Positions 27,267 through 36,811 of a stretch of 64,000 nt of DNA are shown here, piece after piece. The position numbers and the translations under genes are program-made. This DNA is from Paraburkholderia aromaticivorans (GTDB lineage Bacteria > Pseudomonadota > Gammaproteobacteria > Burkholderiales > Burkholderiaceae), in contig NZ_CP022990.1 in NCBI RefSeq assembly GCF_002278075.1, forward strand, positions 2,852,001-2,916,000, given 5' to 3'. The notes under the pieces are model-generated. The model saw only the letters and a list, made by a program, of their open reading frames with translations, was not told the DNA's origin and made no database searches. Each line of letters starts with the position of its first letter. The stretch's first letter is position 1.

Positions 27267-28835
27267 TCACCGTGGTGGGCCAACTGGCTCCTGAACCTGC
27301 TCACCTTGGCGCAGCCTGAACGGCAAGCTGGCGGCCGGCTCCATCGCCAACCTCGCCGCGCGACCGAACGCCGCCACCATGCCCGCGACGATATCCTCGC
27401 GCAGCCGGCCGTCGGCCATTTTCAGCGCGTACGACGGATGCCACGTCGGCACGATCAGCCGCCCGCCGTGATCGATGGTTTGCCCCAGATATTCCGACAG
27501 ATTGACGTGCGCGCCGGTCAGCGCCTTCAGCGCGGTTGCGCCGAGCGTGACCACCACGCGCGGCGCGACCTGCGCGAGCTCCTGTTCCAGCCAGTAATGG
27601 CAAGCCTCGACCTCGCGCGGCGCGGGCGTGCGGTGTACGCGCTGCTGATCGAGCGTTTCCCACTTGTAGTGCTTGACGGCGTAAGTCAGATACAGCGCCG
27701 CGCGGTCGAGCCCGGCGCGCGCGAGCACCGTGTCCAGCAATTGACCGGCGGGTCCGCTGAAGGGCGCGCCGCTCTGGTTCTCGTCCTCGCCGGGTTGTTC
27801 GCCGACCGCCATGATCGCCGCCTGAACCGGCCCGGCGCCCGCAACGGCCTGCTTTGCGTTGCGCCACAACGCGCAGCGCCGACAGGTGGACAACGGGCCG
27901 GTGGGCTCGCGCAACGGCGGCGTCACCGCCGAATATTCGACTGGCGGCATTGCCGGGACGGTGACGGTGCCGCTCTGCGCGCCGAGACGGCTGCGCTCGC
28001 GTGCGAGGTGCGCGGGCAGCGGCGGGCCCGCGGGCGGCGTTCTCCAGTAGCGCAGCGGCACGGGTGCCGGCGCGACGTTGAAGACGCTGGCGTAATACGC
28101 GAGCCAGAGCGCCTCGGTGGGTTCGCTGGTCGTGGCTTCGCCGGCCATGGCGCCCGGCGGCAACACCGGCGCGGCCGGCGGGTTCGGCTGCTGGCTCGCG
28201 GAACGAGGGCGCGCGGCGTGGCCGCCGTTATCCGCTGCCGGCCCGCCGCTTCGCAGCAACATGCCGTTCCAGAATGCCGCGCCTTGCGGCGTGGCCAGCA
28301 TCCACGTGGAATCGCCCATACGCTCGGCGAAGCGCGCGGCGGCCCGTTCCAGCTGATCGTGATGCGGTTCGTACCAGCCGACGAATTCCGGCAGGCCCAT
28401 CGACGGGTCGCGCCGCCTGAACAGGGTGAGCAGCACCAGATCGGCGGTTTCGTGCTCCACTGACCGGATGCGTTGATCGAGCAGCGCGCCGTCGCGGTCT
28501 TGCGGATCGACGACATGGCGCTCGCCGTGTGTCCAACGCCACAGGATGCGGTAGAGCAGGGACCAGCGGTCCGGCGCCCGGTAGCAGGCCGCCGTTTTCA
28601 GCCGGGCGAGCAGTTCACGAGGGATCGCGGGGGCGGCGACCGGCGGCGCGGCAGTGGAGCTGTCGGGAATATCGGCGCTGTGTGGGCCGGCATTGCCCGA
28701 TGATCCCGAAGTGCACTCGACCCACTCCACCCACTCCACCCACTCGATCCGCTCCGGCTCGATCCCTTGCCGCAGCAGTTCCCGCGCCGCGCGGCGCCAG
28801 GCGGCAAAAGACGGTTCGATTGCAATGCTTTTCAT
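27267..28835 (-). CDS. UdgX-type uracil-DNA glycosylase fused to a DUF4130 domain
   Basis: This 522-residue protein has an N-terminal DUF4130-like domain (about residues 60-210, with ACYRAPDRWSLLYRILWRWTHGE and ETADLVLLTLFRR) and a C-terminal family 4/UdgX glycosylase. The latter has a Cys-rich iron-sulphur site starting CRRCALWRNAKQAV, the uracil-pocket motif GEQPGEDENQSGAPFSGPAG, the QRVHRTP segment matching the UdgX catalytic His loop, and WHPSYALKM. UdgX binds uracil in DNA and becomes covalently trapped on it. The ATG at 28835 (MKSIAIEP) was preferred over the longer frame because the LexA site lies only 55 bp upstream of it. Confidence 0.85.
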   Translation of the reverse strand: MKSIAIEPSFAAWRRAARELLRQGIEPERIEWVEWVEWVECTSGSSGNAGPHSADIPDSSTAAPPVAAPAIPRELLARLKTAACYRAPDRWSLLYRILWRWTHGERHVVDPQDRDGALLDQRIRSVEHETADLVLLTLFRRRDPSMGLPEFVGWYEPHHDQLERAAARFAERMGDSTWMLATPQGAAFWNGMLLRSGGPAADNGGHAARPRSASQQPNPPAAPVLPPGAMAGEATTSEPTEALWLAYYASVFNVAPAPVPLRYWRTPPAGPPLPAHLARERSRLGAQSGTVTVPAMPPVEYSAVTPPLREPTGPLSTCRRCALWRNAKQAVAGAGPVQAAIMAVGEQPGEDENQSGAPFSGPAGQLLDTVLARAGLDRAALYLTYAVKHYKWETLDQQRVHRTPAPREVEACHYWLEQELAQVAPRVVVTLGATALKALTGAHVNLSEYLGQTIDHGGRLIVPTWHPSYALKMADGRLREDIVAGMVAAFGRAARLAMEPAASLPFRLRQGEQVQEPVGPPR

Positions 28836-28888
28836 GCGGACGCGCCACGGGCAAGCGGCAAACAGCGCGCTCGTCCGTGCGGACAAAA

Positions 28889-28908
28889 TACTGTATGGAT
28901 GTACAGTA
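28889..28908 (-). promoter_or_regulatory. LexA-binding site upstream of the UdgX gene
   Basis: Positions 28891-28906 read CTGTATGGATGTACAG, flanked by TA on both sides, so the site keeps both CTGT/ACAG arms and differs from the perfect consensus only in the middle. It lies 54-73 bp upstream of the chosen UdgX start, on the strand that transcribes it. SOS control of this uracil-DNA enzyme follows if the site is functional. Confidence 0.82.
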
Positions 28909-28956
28909 TGCGCCTGAACGGCCGCCCGGATCAAGTGTGGCGGCTGTCAGTAAACA

Positions 28957-29332
28957 GAATTGGTTGGACTAGCGCGCAGTTAGCTAGTCTCGAAAGCACG
29001 GAATTGGCTGGACTGCCGGGAAAGCGCGGGAATCAAAGGACTGCCGCGCGGACGGGGGCGCTCCCCGGCAACGTGCCGATAAGACTTTGATTAGAAAGGG
29101 TGAGAGACGCTTGACGACCCTCAACGGCCGTGCTGGCAATCCAGGTCAACGGCCGGTCGGTCACGCAACCTTTCGAACCGGCGCGACGCGGGCCGCTCGC
29201 ACACTCCGGCAAATCCAACGAATTCGCGTCACAATCCGGCGAGTCCAGTTTATTCGGTTCCGCGTCATCTGGCGCGTGACCGAATTTGTTGCCAGGTGCT
29301 TGATTTTTGATGACGCCCAGTCCAACGAATTC
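28957..29332. repeat. Cluster of six 14-bp motifs in two opposing groups
   Basis: A motif close to GAATTSGYTGGACT followed by SGCCGG recurs in this intergenic stretch. Plus-strand copies begin at 28957 and 29001, with a degenerate copy near 29029. Minus-strand copies lie at 29212-29225, 29242-29255 and 29319-29332. Spacing is irregular (about 29 to 77 bp), so it is not a simple tandem repeat. The remaining sequence between udgX and mocA has no gene I can support. Function is unknown; a set of binding sites or a decayed small repeat element are both possible. Confidence 0.55.
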
Positions 29333-29395
29333 CGAATCCCTGCAGCCGCTTCGCCACTGCGCCATGGCACGATTGCCGCGCCGGCGTCACGCCGC

Positions 29396-29983
29396 CTAGA
29401 CGTTGCGCAGATCCTCAGGCGTATCGACATCGCGCAAAATGCCCGCGTCGTCGACATCCAGCCGCGTCACCCGGTGAGACATGAAGAGGGACCTCGCGCC
29501 GGCATCGCCGTCGAGCGCCAGCAGCGCGTCGCGATGTTCGATGCCGAAGCCGACCGGATGCCCGCGCTGCCCCTGATAAAACGGCGCGACCAGCGACGCG
29601 CCGCCGTCGAGCGCGCGCGCCACGTCTTCGATCGTCGAGGTGGCGATGCGCGGCATGTCCGCGAGCGCGACGATCCAGCCCTCGGCGCCTTCGCTGGCCT
29701 CGACGCCGGCCGCGAGACTCGCGCCCATGCCGCGTTCGGCGTCCAGCGCGAACACCACGTCGCAACCGGCGTCGTTGAGCAGCCGCGCGAGCGCGTCCGA
29801 ACCCGGCCGCACCACGGCCAGCACCCGCGTCGCGACCCGCAGCAGCCGATGAGCGGATTCGTGTGCGACCGGTGTGCCGTCGGGCATGCGCGCAAGCAGT
29901 TTATTGTGCAGGCCGTCCGGGTCGAAGCGCGAACCGAAGCCGGCGGCGAGCAACACGCCAGTGGCGAGTGAGGCGTAGGCCAT
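29396..29983 (-). CDS. MocA/MobA-like nucleotidyltransferase for molybdenum cofactor
   Basis: The 195-residue protein has the nucleotide-binding opening GVLLAAGFGSRFDPDGLHNKLL near residue 7 and a catalytic-type GWIVALADMP block near residue 100, as in MocA and MobA. MocA attaches CMP to molybdopterin and serves enzymes of the xanthine oxidase family. The aldehyde oxidoreductase operon lies directly upstream on the same strand, 202 bp away, which supports that job. The ATG giving MAYASLATG was chosen; the frame extends upstream into shadow. Confidence 0.85.
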   Translation of the reverse strand: MAYASLATGVLLAAGFGSRFDPDGLHNKLLARMPDGTPVAHESAHRLLRVATRVLAVVRPGSDALARLLNDAGCDVVFALDAERGMGASLAAGVEASEGAEGWIVALADMPRIATSTIEDVARALDGGASLVAPFYQGQRGHPVGFGIEHRDALLALDGDAGARSLFMSHRVTRLDVDDAGILRDVDTPEDLRNV

Positions 29984-30185
29984 GGGCGGGCACCGGGAGA
30001 AAAGATGAGATCGATTGTGCGATGCAACGCAGCCGTAGGCAAGCGCCAATGCATATGCACGGCGCTTGCTCTCCCGCTTGCTATCCTCTTCATGCGCTTG
30101 CCCGCTTTCGGCCCGCTTTCGCCCGCTGATCTACAACGCATCGCCTTCACCATGAATCGCATCGGCGCGCGGGAAGGCGCGCGCA

Positions 30186-32408
30186 TCAAACCTGCATCGG
30201 GCTCATCACTTTGTCGAGCGTGATGGGCAGGTCTCGCACGCGCACGCCGGTGGCGTGATACACCGAGTTCGCGAGCGCCGCCGGCACGCCCGTAATGCCG
30301 ATCTCGCCGATGCCGCGCACCCCGAGCGAGTTGATATAGGGATCCGGCCGGTCGATAAAGGTAATGTCGAGCGAACCGATGTCGGCATTCACCGGCACGT
30401 GATACTCCGCGAGATTCGCGTTGGTGAAGCGGCCATAGCGGGTATCCACCGGACTCTCTTCCTGCAGCGCCGCCCCCACGCCCCATACGATGCCGCCCAT
30501 CAACTGGCTGCGCGCCGTCTTCTGGTTGAGCACGCGTCCCACGTCGTACACGGCCACTACGCGCGGCACCCGGATCGTGCCGAGGTCGGCATCCACATGC
30601 ACTTCCACGAACACCGCGCCGAACGAGTGAAACGAGTATTTCTGCTTTTCGTCGCCGGGCTTGACGGTCGCGATCGCCTCGATCGGCTTGCCGCCCGAGC
30701 GCGCGATGATCGCCGCCGCCGGATCGCGCCTCGCCGGTTGCGAGCGGCTGGTTACCCAGCCGTTTTCCACGGTGATGTCGTCGAGCGCGATGCCGTGCAC
30801 GGGTGAAGCCTGATCGGCGAGCGCCAGCGCGATCAACTGGCCGCGCACCTGGCTCGCCGCGTCGCGCACGGCCGGCGACACGCTCGCCGCCGATTGCGAT
30901 CCGCCCGACACCGGCGCTCTGGGCAGCGACGAATCGCCGAGCGCGAAGTGGATGCTTTCCGGCGCGAAGCCGAGCGCGTCGGCGGCCACCTGGGTCATCA
31001 CGGTATAGGTGCCAGTGCCGATGTCCTGAGTGCCGGAGGCGACCATCGCCGTGCCGTCCGGCAAGATCCGCGCAATCGCGCTGGCTTCGCTGCGATTGGC
31101 CGGATAAGTGGCGCTCGCCATGCCCATGCCGATCAGCGTGTCGCCGTTGCGCATCGAGCGAGGAGCGCTCGTGCGCCGCGACCAGCCGAATTTCTCGGCG
31201 CCGATCTGATAGCACTCGCGCAAGGACTTTCCCGACCACGGCTTGTTTTCCTGCGGGTCGGTCTCGGCGTAATTCTTGATGCGCAACGCGAGCGGGTCCA
31301 TGTTCAAGGCCACGGCGAGTTCGTCGATCGCGGATTCGAGCGCGAATGAACCGGTGGTTTCTCCCGGCGCGCGCATGAAGGTCGGCGTGCCGAGATTGAG
31401 CGGCACGATGCGGTGCGTGGTCACCTGATTGGGCACCGCGTACAGCATGCGTGTGACCATGCAGCAGGTCTCGGTCCAGTCTTCGATCACCGAGGTGGTC
31501 GAGATGCTGTCGTGACGCATGGCGGTGAGCGTGCCGTCGCGCCGCGCGGCGAGCACGAAGTGCTGCTCGGTGCGCGGACGCGCGCCGACCGGGCCGAACA
31601 TCTGCGGCCGTTCGAGCACGAGCCGCACGGGGCGTCCGGTCTGTTTCGCCGCCATCGCGCACAACGACACATGCGACCACGACGAACCCTTGCAACCGAA
31701 ACCGCCGCCCACGAACGGCGAAATTACGCGCACGTCGGCGGGTGACATGCCGAGCGTCTTCGCGACCGCCTGCGCCGCGCTGCTGACGCCTTGCGTCGAA
31801 TCGTAGAGCGTGAGCTGCGGACCGTCCCAGCGCGCCATCGTGGCGTGCGGCTCCATCGGATTGTGATGCTCGATCGGCGTGGTGTAGGTCGCGTTGACGT
31901 GCACGGTGCCGCTTTGCATGCCGTCGTCGAAGCTGCCGCGTTGCGTGTCGGTTTGCCGGCCTTGCGGTTTGTCCGGCGCGTGCGCGTTCGGTTTGGCTTG
32001 CGCGAAGTCGGTGGTCGCGGCGCCGCTCTGATAGGTGATGCGCAACTGGCGCGCGGCGTCCGTGGCATGTTCGAGCGTATCGGCCACCACCACGGCGACC
32101 GGCTCGTTGCTGTAGTGAACCTGGTTGTCCTGAAGCAGCGACAGGCGGCGTCCTGCCGGCGGCGCCAACGCGGGCTTGCCGCCGTTGGGCAAACGCGGCG
32201 CGTTCTGATAGGTCATCACGAGCAGCACGCCGGGCAGCGCCTGGGCGCGGCTCGCATCGATCGACGCGATGGTGCCGCGCGCAATCGTGCTCGTGACCAG
32301 CACCGCATGGGCAAGACGTGCCTCGGGAAATTCGGCGGCATAACGCGCTTCGCCGGTGACTTTGAGCAGACCGTCGGTGCGGTCGAACGGTTGACCGATC
32401 AGATTCAT
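30186..32408 (-). CDS. paoC: Aldehyde oxidoreductase molybdenum-binding subunit (PaoC-like)
   Basis: The 740-residue protein is the large subunit of the xanthine oxidase family. It starts [26 protein letters not shown], has [13 protein letters not shown] in the cofactor-binding region, [20 protein letters not shown], and the catalytic Glu in the near-C-terminal [20 protein letters not shown]. With its two partners it oxidises aldehydes to carboxylic acids in the periplasm. Its ATG overlaps the paoB stop by four bases. It has no Tat signal of its own, as usual; export rides on the iron-sulphur subunit. Confidence 0.93.
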   Translation of the reverse strand: MNLIGQPFDRTDGLLKVTGEARYAAEFPEARLAHAVLVTSTIARGTIASIDASRAQALPGVLLVMTYQNAPRLPNGGKPALAPPAGRRLSLLQDNQVHYSNEPVAVVVADTLEHATDAARQLRITYQSGAATTDFAQAKPNAHAPDKPQGRQTDTQRGSFDDGMQSGTVHVNATYTTPIEHHNPMEPHATMARWDGPQLTLYDSTQGVSSAAQAVAKTLGMSPADVRVISPFVGGGFGCKGSSWSHVSLCAMAAKQTGRPVRLVLERPQMFGPVGARPRTEQHFVLAARRDGTLTAMRHDSISTTSVIEDWTETCCMVTRMLYAVPNQVTTHRIVPLNLGTPTFMRAPGETTGSFALESAIDELAVALNMDPLALRIKNYAETDPQENKPWSGKSLRECYQIGAEKFGWSRRTSAPRSMRNGDTLIGMGMASATYPANRSEASAIARILPDGTAMVASGTQDIGTGTYTVMTQVAADALGFAPESIHFALGDSSLPRAPVSGGSQSAASVSPAVRDAASQVRGQLIALALADQASPVHGIALDDITVENGWVTSRSQPARRDPAAAIIARSGGKPIEAIATVKPGDEKQKYSFHSFGAVFVEVHVDADLGTIRVPRVVAVYDVGRVLNQKTARSQLMGGIVWGVGAALQEESPVDTRYGRFTNANLAEYHVPVNADIGSLDITFIDRPDPYINSLGVRGIGEIGITGVPAALANSVYHATGVRVRDLPITLDKVMSPMQV

Positions 32409-33406
32409 GCGACACCTCCCGCGTGGCCTGCGGCCTGATTGACTGCGCGCACGATCGCGCGCTGCGCGAGCTGCACCTTGAAACGATTGTCGTGTTGCGG
32501 CCGGGCTTCGCGTAATGCGGCGGCAGCGGCGTTGTTCAGGGTGGCCTGGGTGAGCGGCTGGCCATTGAGCATCTGTTCCGCGGCGCTGGCGCGCCATGGC
32601 TTGTGCGCGACGCCGCCCAGCGCGATACGCGCGGTCCTCACGCGATCGCCATCCATCTGCAACGCGGCGGCAACCGAGACCAACGCGAATGCGTAACTGG
32701 CGCGGTCACGCACCTTCAGATAATGAGAGTTCGCGCTGAAGAGCGGCGGTGGCAGATCGACGGCCGTAATCAGTTCGCCCGGTTGCAACGTGGTATCGAC
32801 ATCGGGCCGCTCGCCAGGCAGCCGGTGAAAATCGGCGAACGCAATGGTCCGCTCGCCCGCGGGGCCGCTCACGCGCACCACGGCATCGAGCGCGGCGAGC
32901 GCCACGCTCATGTCCGACGGATTCACCGCGATGCATTGGGGACTCGCACCGAGAATCGCATGCGTGCGATTGTGGCCGTCGAGCGCCGCGCAGCCGCTGC
33001 CCGGCATGCGTTTGTTGCACTGCGTGAAGGCCGTGTCGTAGAAGTAGCCGCAACGGGTGCGCTGCAGCAGATTGCCGCCGACCGTCGCCATATTGCGCAG
33101 TTGCGACGACGCGCCCGACAAAAATGCTTGCGACAGCAACGGGTAGTGTTCGCGCACCAGCGCGTGGTTGGCCGCATCGCTATTGCGCACCAGCGCGCCG
33201 ATCCGGATGCCGCCGTCAGGCAGCATCGTGACCGTATCGAGCCCGTGGATATGCGTGATATCGATCAGCCGCACCGGCCGCGCTACGCCGCCCTTCATCA
33301 GATCGAGCAGGTTGGTGCCGCCGCCGATGAATACCGCCCCCGGCTGCTGCGCCGCCCGCACTGCGCCGGCAACATCGCCGGCGCGTTCGTAAGAGATCGC
33401 ATCCAT
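32405..33406 (-). CDS. paoB: Aldehyde oxidoreductase FAD-binding subunit (PaoB-like)
   Basis: The 333-residue protein has the FAD-binding motifs [16 protein letters not shown] near residue 34 and [18 protein letters not shown] near residue 113. The cysteines of [21 protein letters not shown] match the extra 4Fe-4S cluster found in PaoB, which separates this group from ordinary xanthine dehydrogenase FAD subunits. It passes electrons between the molybdenum centre and an outside acceptor. The gene lies 11 bp after paoA and overlaps paoC. Confidence 0.92.
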   Translation of the reverse strand: MDAISYERAGDVAGAVRAAQQPGAVFIGGGTNLLDLMKGGVARPVRLIDITHIHGLDTVTMLPDGGIRIGALVRNSDAANHALVREHYPLLSQAFLSGASSQLRNMATVGGNLLQRTRCGYFYDTAFTQCNKRMPGSGCAALDGHNRTHAILGASPQCIAVNPSDMSVALAALDAVVRVSGPAGERTIAFADFHRLPGERPDVDTTLQPGELITAVDLPPPLFSANSHYLKVRDRASYAFALVSVAAALQMDGDRVRTARIALGGVAHKPWRASAAEQMLNGQPLTQATLNNAAAAALREARPQHDNRFKVQLAQRAIVRAVNQAAGHAGGVA

Positions 33407-33417
33407 GCTGTCGCTCC

Positions 33418-34170
33418 TCAGGCGCTGCGGCGGTTGCCGCTGCCCGTCGTGTCGCTGCCGGCGGCGCTGCCATTTTGCGCGCCGCCTTCGTGCACCGCGC
33501 GCACGGCGGCCACGATATTCGCGTACGCGCCGCAGCGGCAAAGATTGCCGCTCATGCGTTCGCGGATTTCGTCGTCGGAGAGTTGCGGCGGGCGGCTGCG
33601 AACATCGGCCGTCACGGTGCTCGCGGTGCCGGTACGAAATTCATTCAGAAGGGCAGTCGCGGAGCACAACTGCCCGGGCGTGCAGTAACCGCACTGAAAG
33701 GCATCGTGTTCGATGAACGCGCGCTGCATCGGACTCAATACGCCGTTGCTGGCGAGCCCTTCGACCGTCGTAATGTTCTCGCCCTCGTGCATCACGGCGA
33801 GCGTCAGACAGGAGTTGATGCGCCGGCCATCGGCGAGCACGGTGCAGGCGCCGCATTGTCCGCGATCGCAGCCCTTCTTCGTGCCCATCAGCCCCGCGTA
33901 TTCGCGCAATGCGTCGAGCAGGGTGACGCGCGGCTCGAGTTGCAGCGTGTAAGCGCGGCCGTTCACGGTCAGGGTGACCGGGCGCGGCGGCACGGCTTGC
34001 CGGGCCTGTACGGCAGGCGCGGCCGGGGTCTGGGTTTGCGCGCGCAGATGCGGCGCCGCGCCGACCGTGGCGGCAGCGGCAGCCGATTGGAGAAAGCGGC
34101 GGCGGGAAGGTTGGGGCGGGGTGGCGGCTGACTCGTCACTCGGATCCTGACATTCGTTATGCGTGGACAT
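33418..34170 (-). CDS. paoA: Aldehyde oxidoreductase 2Fe-2S subunit with Tat signal (PaoA-like)
   Basis: The 250-residue protein starts with a twin-arginine signal ([16 protein letters not shown], residues 23-38). The plant-type 2Fe-2S domain follows with [15 protein letters not shown], and the second cluster domain has [11 protein letters not shown] and a C-terminal [12 protein letters not shown]. It is the first gene of the three-gene operon, and folded PaoABC is expected to be exported as a complex by Tat. About 140 bp separate it from the divergent hydrolase gene, so the two promoters lie in between. Confidence 0.93.
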   Translation of the reverse strand: MSTHNECQDPSDESAATPPQPSRRRFLQSAAAAATVGAAPHLRAQTQTPAAPAVQARQAVPPRPVTLTVNGRAYTLQLEPRVTLLDALREYAGLMGTKKGCDRGQCGACTVLADGRRINSCLTLAVMHEGENITTVEGLASNGVLSPMQRAFIEHDAFQCGYCTPGQLCSATALLNEFRTGTASTVTADVRSRPPQLSDDEIRERMSGNLCRCGAYANIVAAVRAVHEGGAQNGSAAGSDTTGSGNRRSA

Positions 34171-34311
34171 GACGTTCTGTTGACTCCGTCGAAAGGTCGA
34201 TGCAGGCTAGCGATGCGTCGGCATCCGAAGCGTCGCGCTCCATTGGACACAACTCAGCAAATTCGGTGCCGTTGCATACACAACGGTATTAACAAATATC
34301 GGAGACAGCCA

Positions 34312-36435
34312 ATGACAGTAATTCGAAGAGTCGAATCCGCGTCGAGACCCGTATCGGCGGTACGAATCCTGACGGCCATGGTGGCCGTGACGGTCGTGCT
34401 GACTGCCTGCCACAGCGGCGAGGAGGTCAATTCACCGCCGCAAGCGAACACGTTGCCGAATTTTATCGCCAGTACCTCGGTCAGGACCCAGTCTTACGAC
34501 GGCAATACCGACGACCTGCTCACCGCGGGGCTCGGCAAGACCGGTCTCGCTTCGGCTGCGGCGCCCGCCGTTGCCAACGCTGCGCAACCCACCGCCGCCG
34601 AATTGCGGCGCCTCGCCATCTGGGCGAACTACCGCGCGCTGGTCGACATGACCGCGAACGGCGGCTACGGACGCTTCTGGGGGCCCAATGTCGATGTGAA
34701 CGGCAACGACACGCTCGGCGAAGGCAAGATCGCCGGCAAGGAATATCTCGCCTTCGCCGACGACGGCACCGGGACTCAGAACGTCACCATGCTGGTGCAG
34801 ATTCCGGCGAGCTTCAACCCGGATCAGCCGTGCATTGTCACGGCGACGTCATCCGGGTCGCGCGGTGTCTACGGCGCGATTTCGGCGGCCGGCGAGTGGG
34901 GCCTCAAGCGCGGTTGCGCGGTGGCCTATAACGACAAGGGCAGCGGCAACGGCGCGCATGAACTGTCTTCCAACCGGGTCACCTTGATCGACGGCACCTT
35001 GCAGGACGCGGGCGCCGCGGGCAAGGCCAGTCTCTTCACGGCTAACCTCGGCAATACCGATCTGGCGACTTATAACAGCCAGTTCCCGAATCGCTATGCA
35101 TTCAAGCACGCGCACTCGCAACAGAACCCTGAGCAGGATTGGGGCAAGAATACGTTGCAGGCAATCCAGTTTGCTTATTGGGCGCTCAATGATTCGTATG
35201 GCACGCTCAACGGGACGACCCGCAACGTGCGTTACACGAGCGGCAGCATCATGACCATCGCGGCTTCGGTGAGCAATGGCGGCGGCGCGTCGCTCGCCGC
35301 GGCGGAGCAGGACACGTCCGGTTGGATCACCGCGGTGGTCGTCGGCGAGCCGCAAATCAACTTGCGCTTGCCTGCGCAGGTGTCGGTGGCCCAGGGCGGC
35401 GTGCCGGTCGGCGCGTTCGGCAAACCGCTCGCCGACTACATGACGCTCGCCAACATGCTGCAACCGTGCGCGGCACTCGCGCCCGCGGCAGCCGGCGCGC
35501 CGTATCTGACGGCGTTGCCGCTCGCCACGACCACGGCGATTCGCACCGCGCGATGCACGTCGCTGGCGTCCGCCGGTGTGATTGCAGGCGCGAACACGAC
35601 GGCCCAGGCGATCAACGCGCTCGCACTCCTGCACCAGAACGGCTATCAGACCGACTCCGACGTGCTGCAGGCGCCGATGTGGGATTCGCAAGCGGTGCCG
35701 GCTGTCGCCGTGACTTACGCGAATGCGTACGCAAAAGCGAGCGTCACCGCCAACCTTTGCGCATTCAGTTTCGGCACGACCAGTGCGGCCGGCGCCGCCG
35801 GCGTCACGCCGGCGGTGTCGCCCATGCTCACGGTGTTCGGCAACGGCAACGGCGTGCCGCCGACCAACGGCATCAACCTCGTGTTCAACTCGGGCGCGGG
35901 CGGGGCGGACCATCGGCTGGCAAGCGCCGACGCCAGCTATGCGGGCGCCTCCTGTCTGCGCACGCTGTGGACCAACGGCACGCTGACGAGTAGCGTCGAA
36001 GCGATTCGCGTGAATGCGAACCTGCACGGCAAGCCCGCTATCATCGTGCAGGGCCGCGCCGATGCGCTGGTGCCGATCAACCATGCTTCGCGGCCGTATC
36101 TCGGCTTGAACCAACTGAGCGAAGGCGGCGCGAGCAAGCTGTCGTTCTATGAAGTGACGAACGCTCAGCATTTCGATGCGTTTCTCGGCGTGGCCGGCTT
36201 CGATTCGCGCTTCGTGCCGCTGCATTACTACAACATTCAGGCGCTCAACCTGATGTGGAACCATCTGAAGAGCGGCACGCCGTTGCCGCCGTCCCAGGTG
36301 ATTCACACGATACCGCGCGGCGGCACGCCCGGCGCCGCACCGCAGTTGACCACGGCCAATCTGCCGTCGATCGCGGCGAGTCCCGGCGTGAACGCGATTA
36401 CGGTGAGCAACGGCGCGGTGAACGTGCCGAACTGA
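34312..36435 (+). CDS. D-(-)-3-hydroxybutyrate oligomer hydrolase
   Basis: The 707-residue protein matches the 3-hydroxybutyrate oligomer hydrolase family, with TYNSQFPNRYAFKHAHSQQNPEQDWG, a catalytic-type serine in ASVSNGGGASLAAAEQ, and C-terminal RADALVPINHASRPYLGLNQ and NAQHFDAFLG carrying the Asp and His region. The family cleaves short 3-hydroxybutyrate oligomers made during polyhydroxybutyrate turnover. The N terminus has a signal peptide with a possible lipobox (LTACHSG). GGAGACAG precedes the ATG. PHB metabolism is typical for the presumed host. Confidence 0.92.
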   Translation: MTVIRRVESASRPVSAVRILTAMVAVTVVLTACHSGEEVNSPPQANTLPNFIASTSVRTQSYDGNTDDLLTAGLGKTGLASAAAPAVANAAQPTAAELRRLAIWANYRALVDMTANGGYGRFWGPNVDVNGNDTLGEGKIAGKEYLAFADDGTGTQNVTMLVQIPASFNPDQPCIVTATSSGSRGVYGAISAAGEWGLKRGCAVAYNDKGSGNGAHELSSNRVTLIDGTLQDAGAAGKASLFTANLGNTDLATYNSQFPNRYAFKHAHSQQNPEQDWGKNTLQAIQFAYWALNDSYGTLNGTTRNVRYTSGSIMTIAASVSNGGGASLAAAEQDTSGWITAVVVGEPQINLRLPAQVSVAQGGVPVGAFGKPLADYMTLANMLQPCAALAPAAAGAPYLTALPLATTTAIRTARCTSLASAGVIAGANTTAQAINALALLHQNGYQTDSDVLQAPMWDSQAVPAVAVTYANAYAKASVTANLCAFSFGTTSAAGAAGVTPAVSPMLTVFGNGNGVPPTNGINLVFNSGAGGADHRLASADASYAGASCLRTLWTNGTLTSSVEAIRVNANLHGKPAIIVQGRADALVPINHASRPYLGLNQLSEGGASKLSFYEVTNAQHFDAFLGVAGFDSRFVPLHYYNIQALNLMWNHLKSGTPLPPSQVIHTIPRGGTPGAAPQLTTANLPSIAASPGVNAITVSNGAVNVPN

Positions 36436-36568
36436 AGCGCACCTGGCTGAAGGCACCGGCTCGCGGCGGCACTCGCGCGAGCCGGCGCGCGTGCCGCCAG
36501 TGAGCATGACCGTGCAGGAATGAGCGATGCTATTGCTGGTGAAGTGATGCGCGTTCAAAGGAGAGCGA

Positions 36569-36787
36569 ATGCAGTTCGACTACAGGCATTTCCATATCGA
36601 TTGCCGCGCCCGCCACGCAGAAGACGGCCTCTATCATGCGCGAGCGAAGATCACTCGCGTGCCGCAAAGAAACGAACACGTCCAGTCGCATGATTCCGGC
36701 GATATCGACGCCTTTTCCAACGAAGCCGATGCCATTTCGTGCGCCAAGTCGTACGCCATGGAGTGGTGCGACGGCGCGGCACGATAG
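36569..36787 (+). CDS. Conserved hypothetical protein, 72 residues
   Basis: A strong ribosome-binding site (AAAGGAG) precedes the ATG. The product is polar with an HFHIDC region and several Asp and Glu residues, ending KSYAMEWCDG. I recognise no domain and no signal peptide. It lies 25 bp before the exonuclease gene on the same strand, so the two may be co-transcribed, though a link in function cannot be inferred. Confidence 0.6.
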   Translation: MQFDYRHFHIDCRARHAEDGLYHARAKITRVPQRNEHVQSHDSGDIDAFSNEADAISCAKSYAMEWCDGAAR

Positions 36788-36811
36788 GCCGCATTGCAGG
36801 GAGGACGTGCC

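Noticed and set aside
29467..32415. A 982-codon open frame on the minus strand over the paoC gene
   Set aside because: It runs in another frame of the same strand through paoC. The product is Arg/Ala/His-rich with no family motif, as expected from third-position GC bias.
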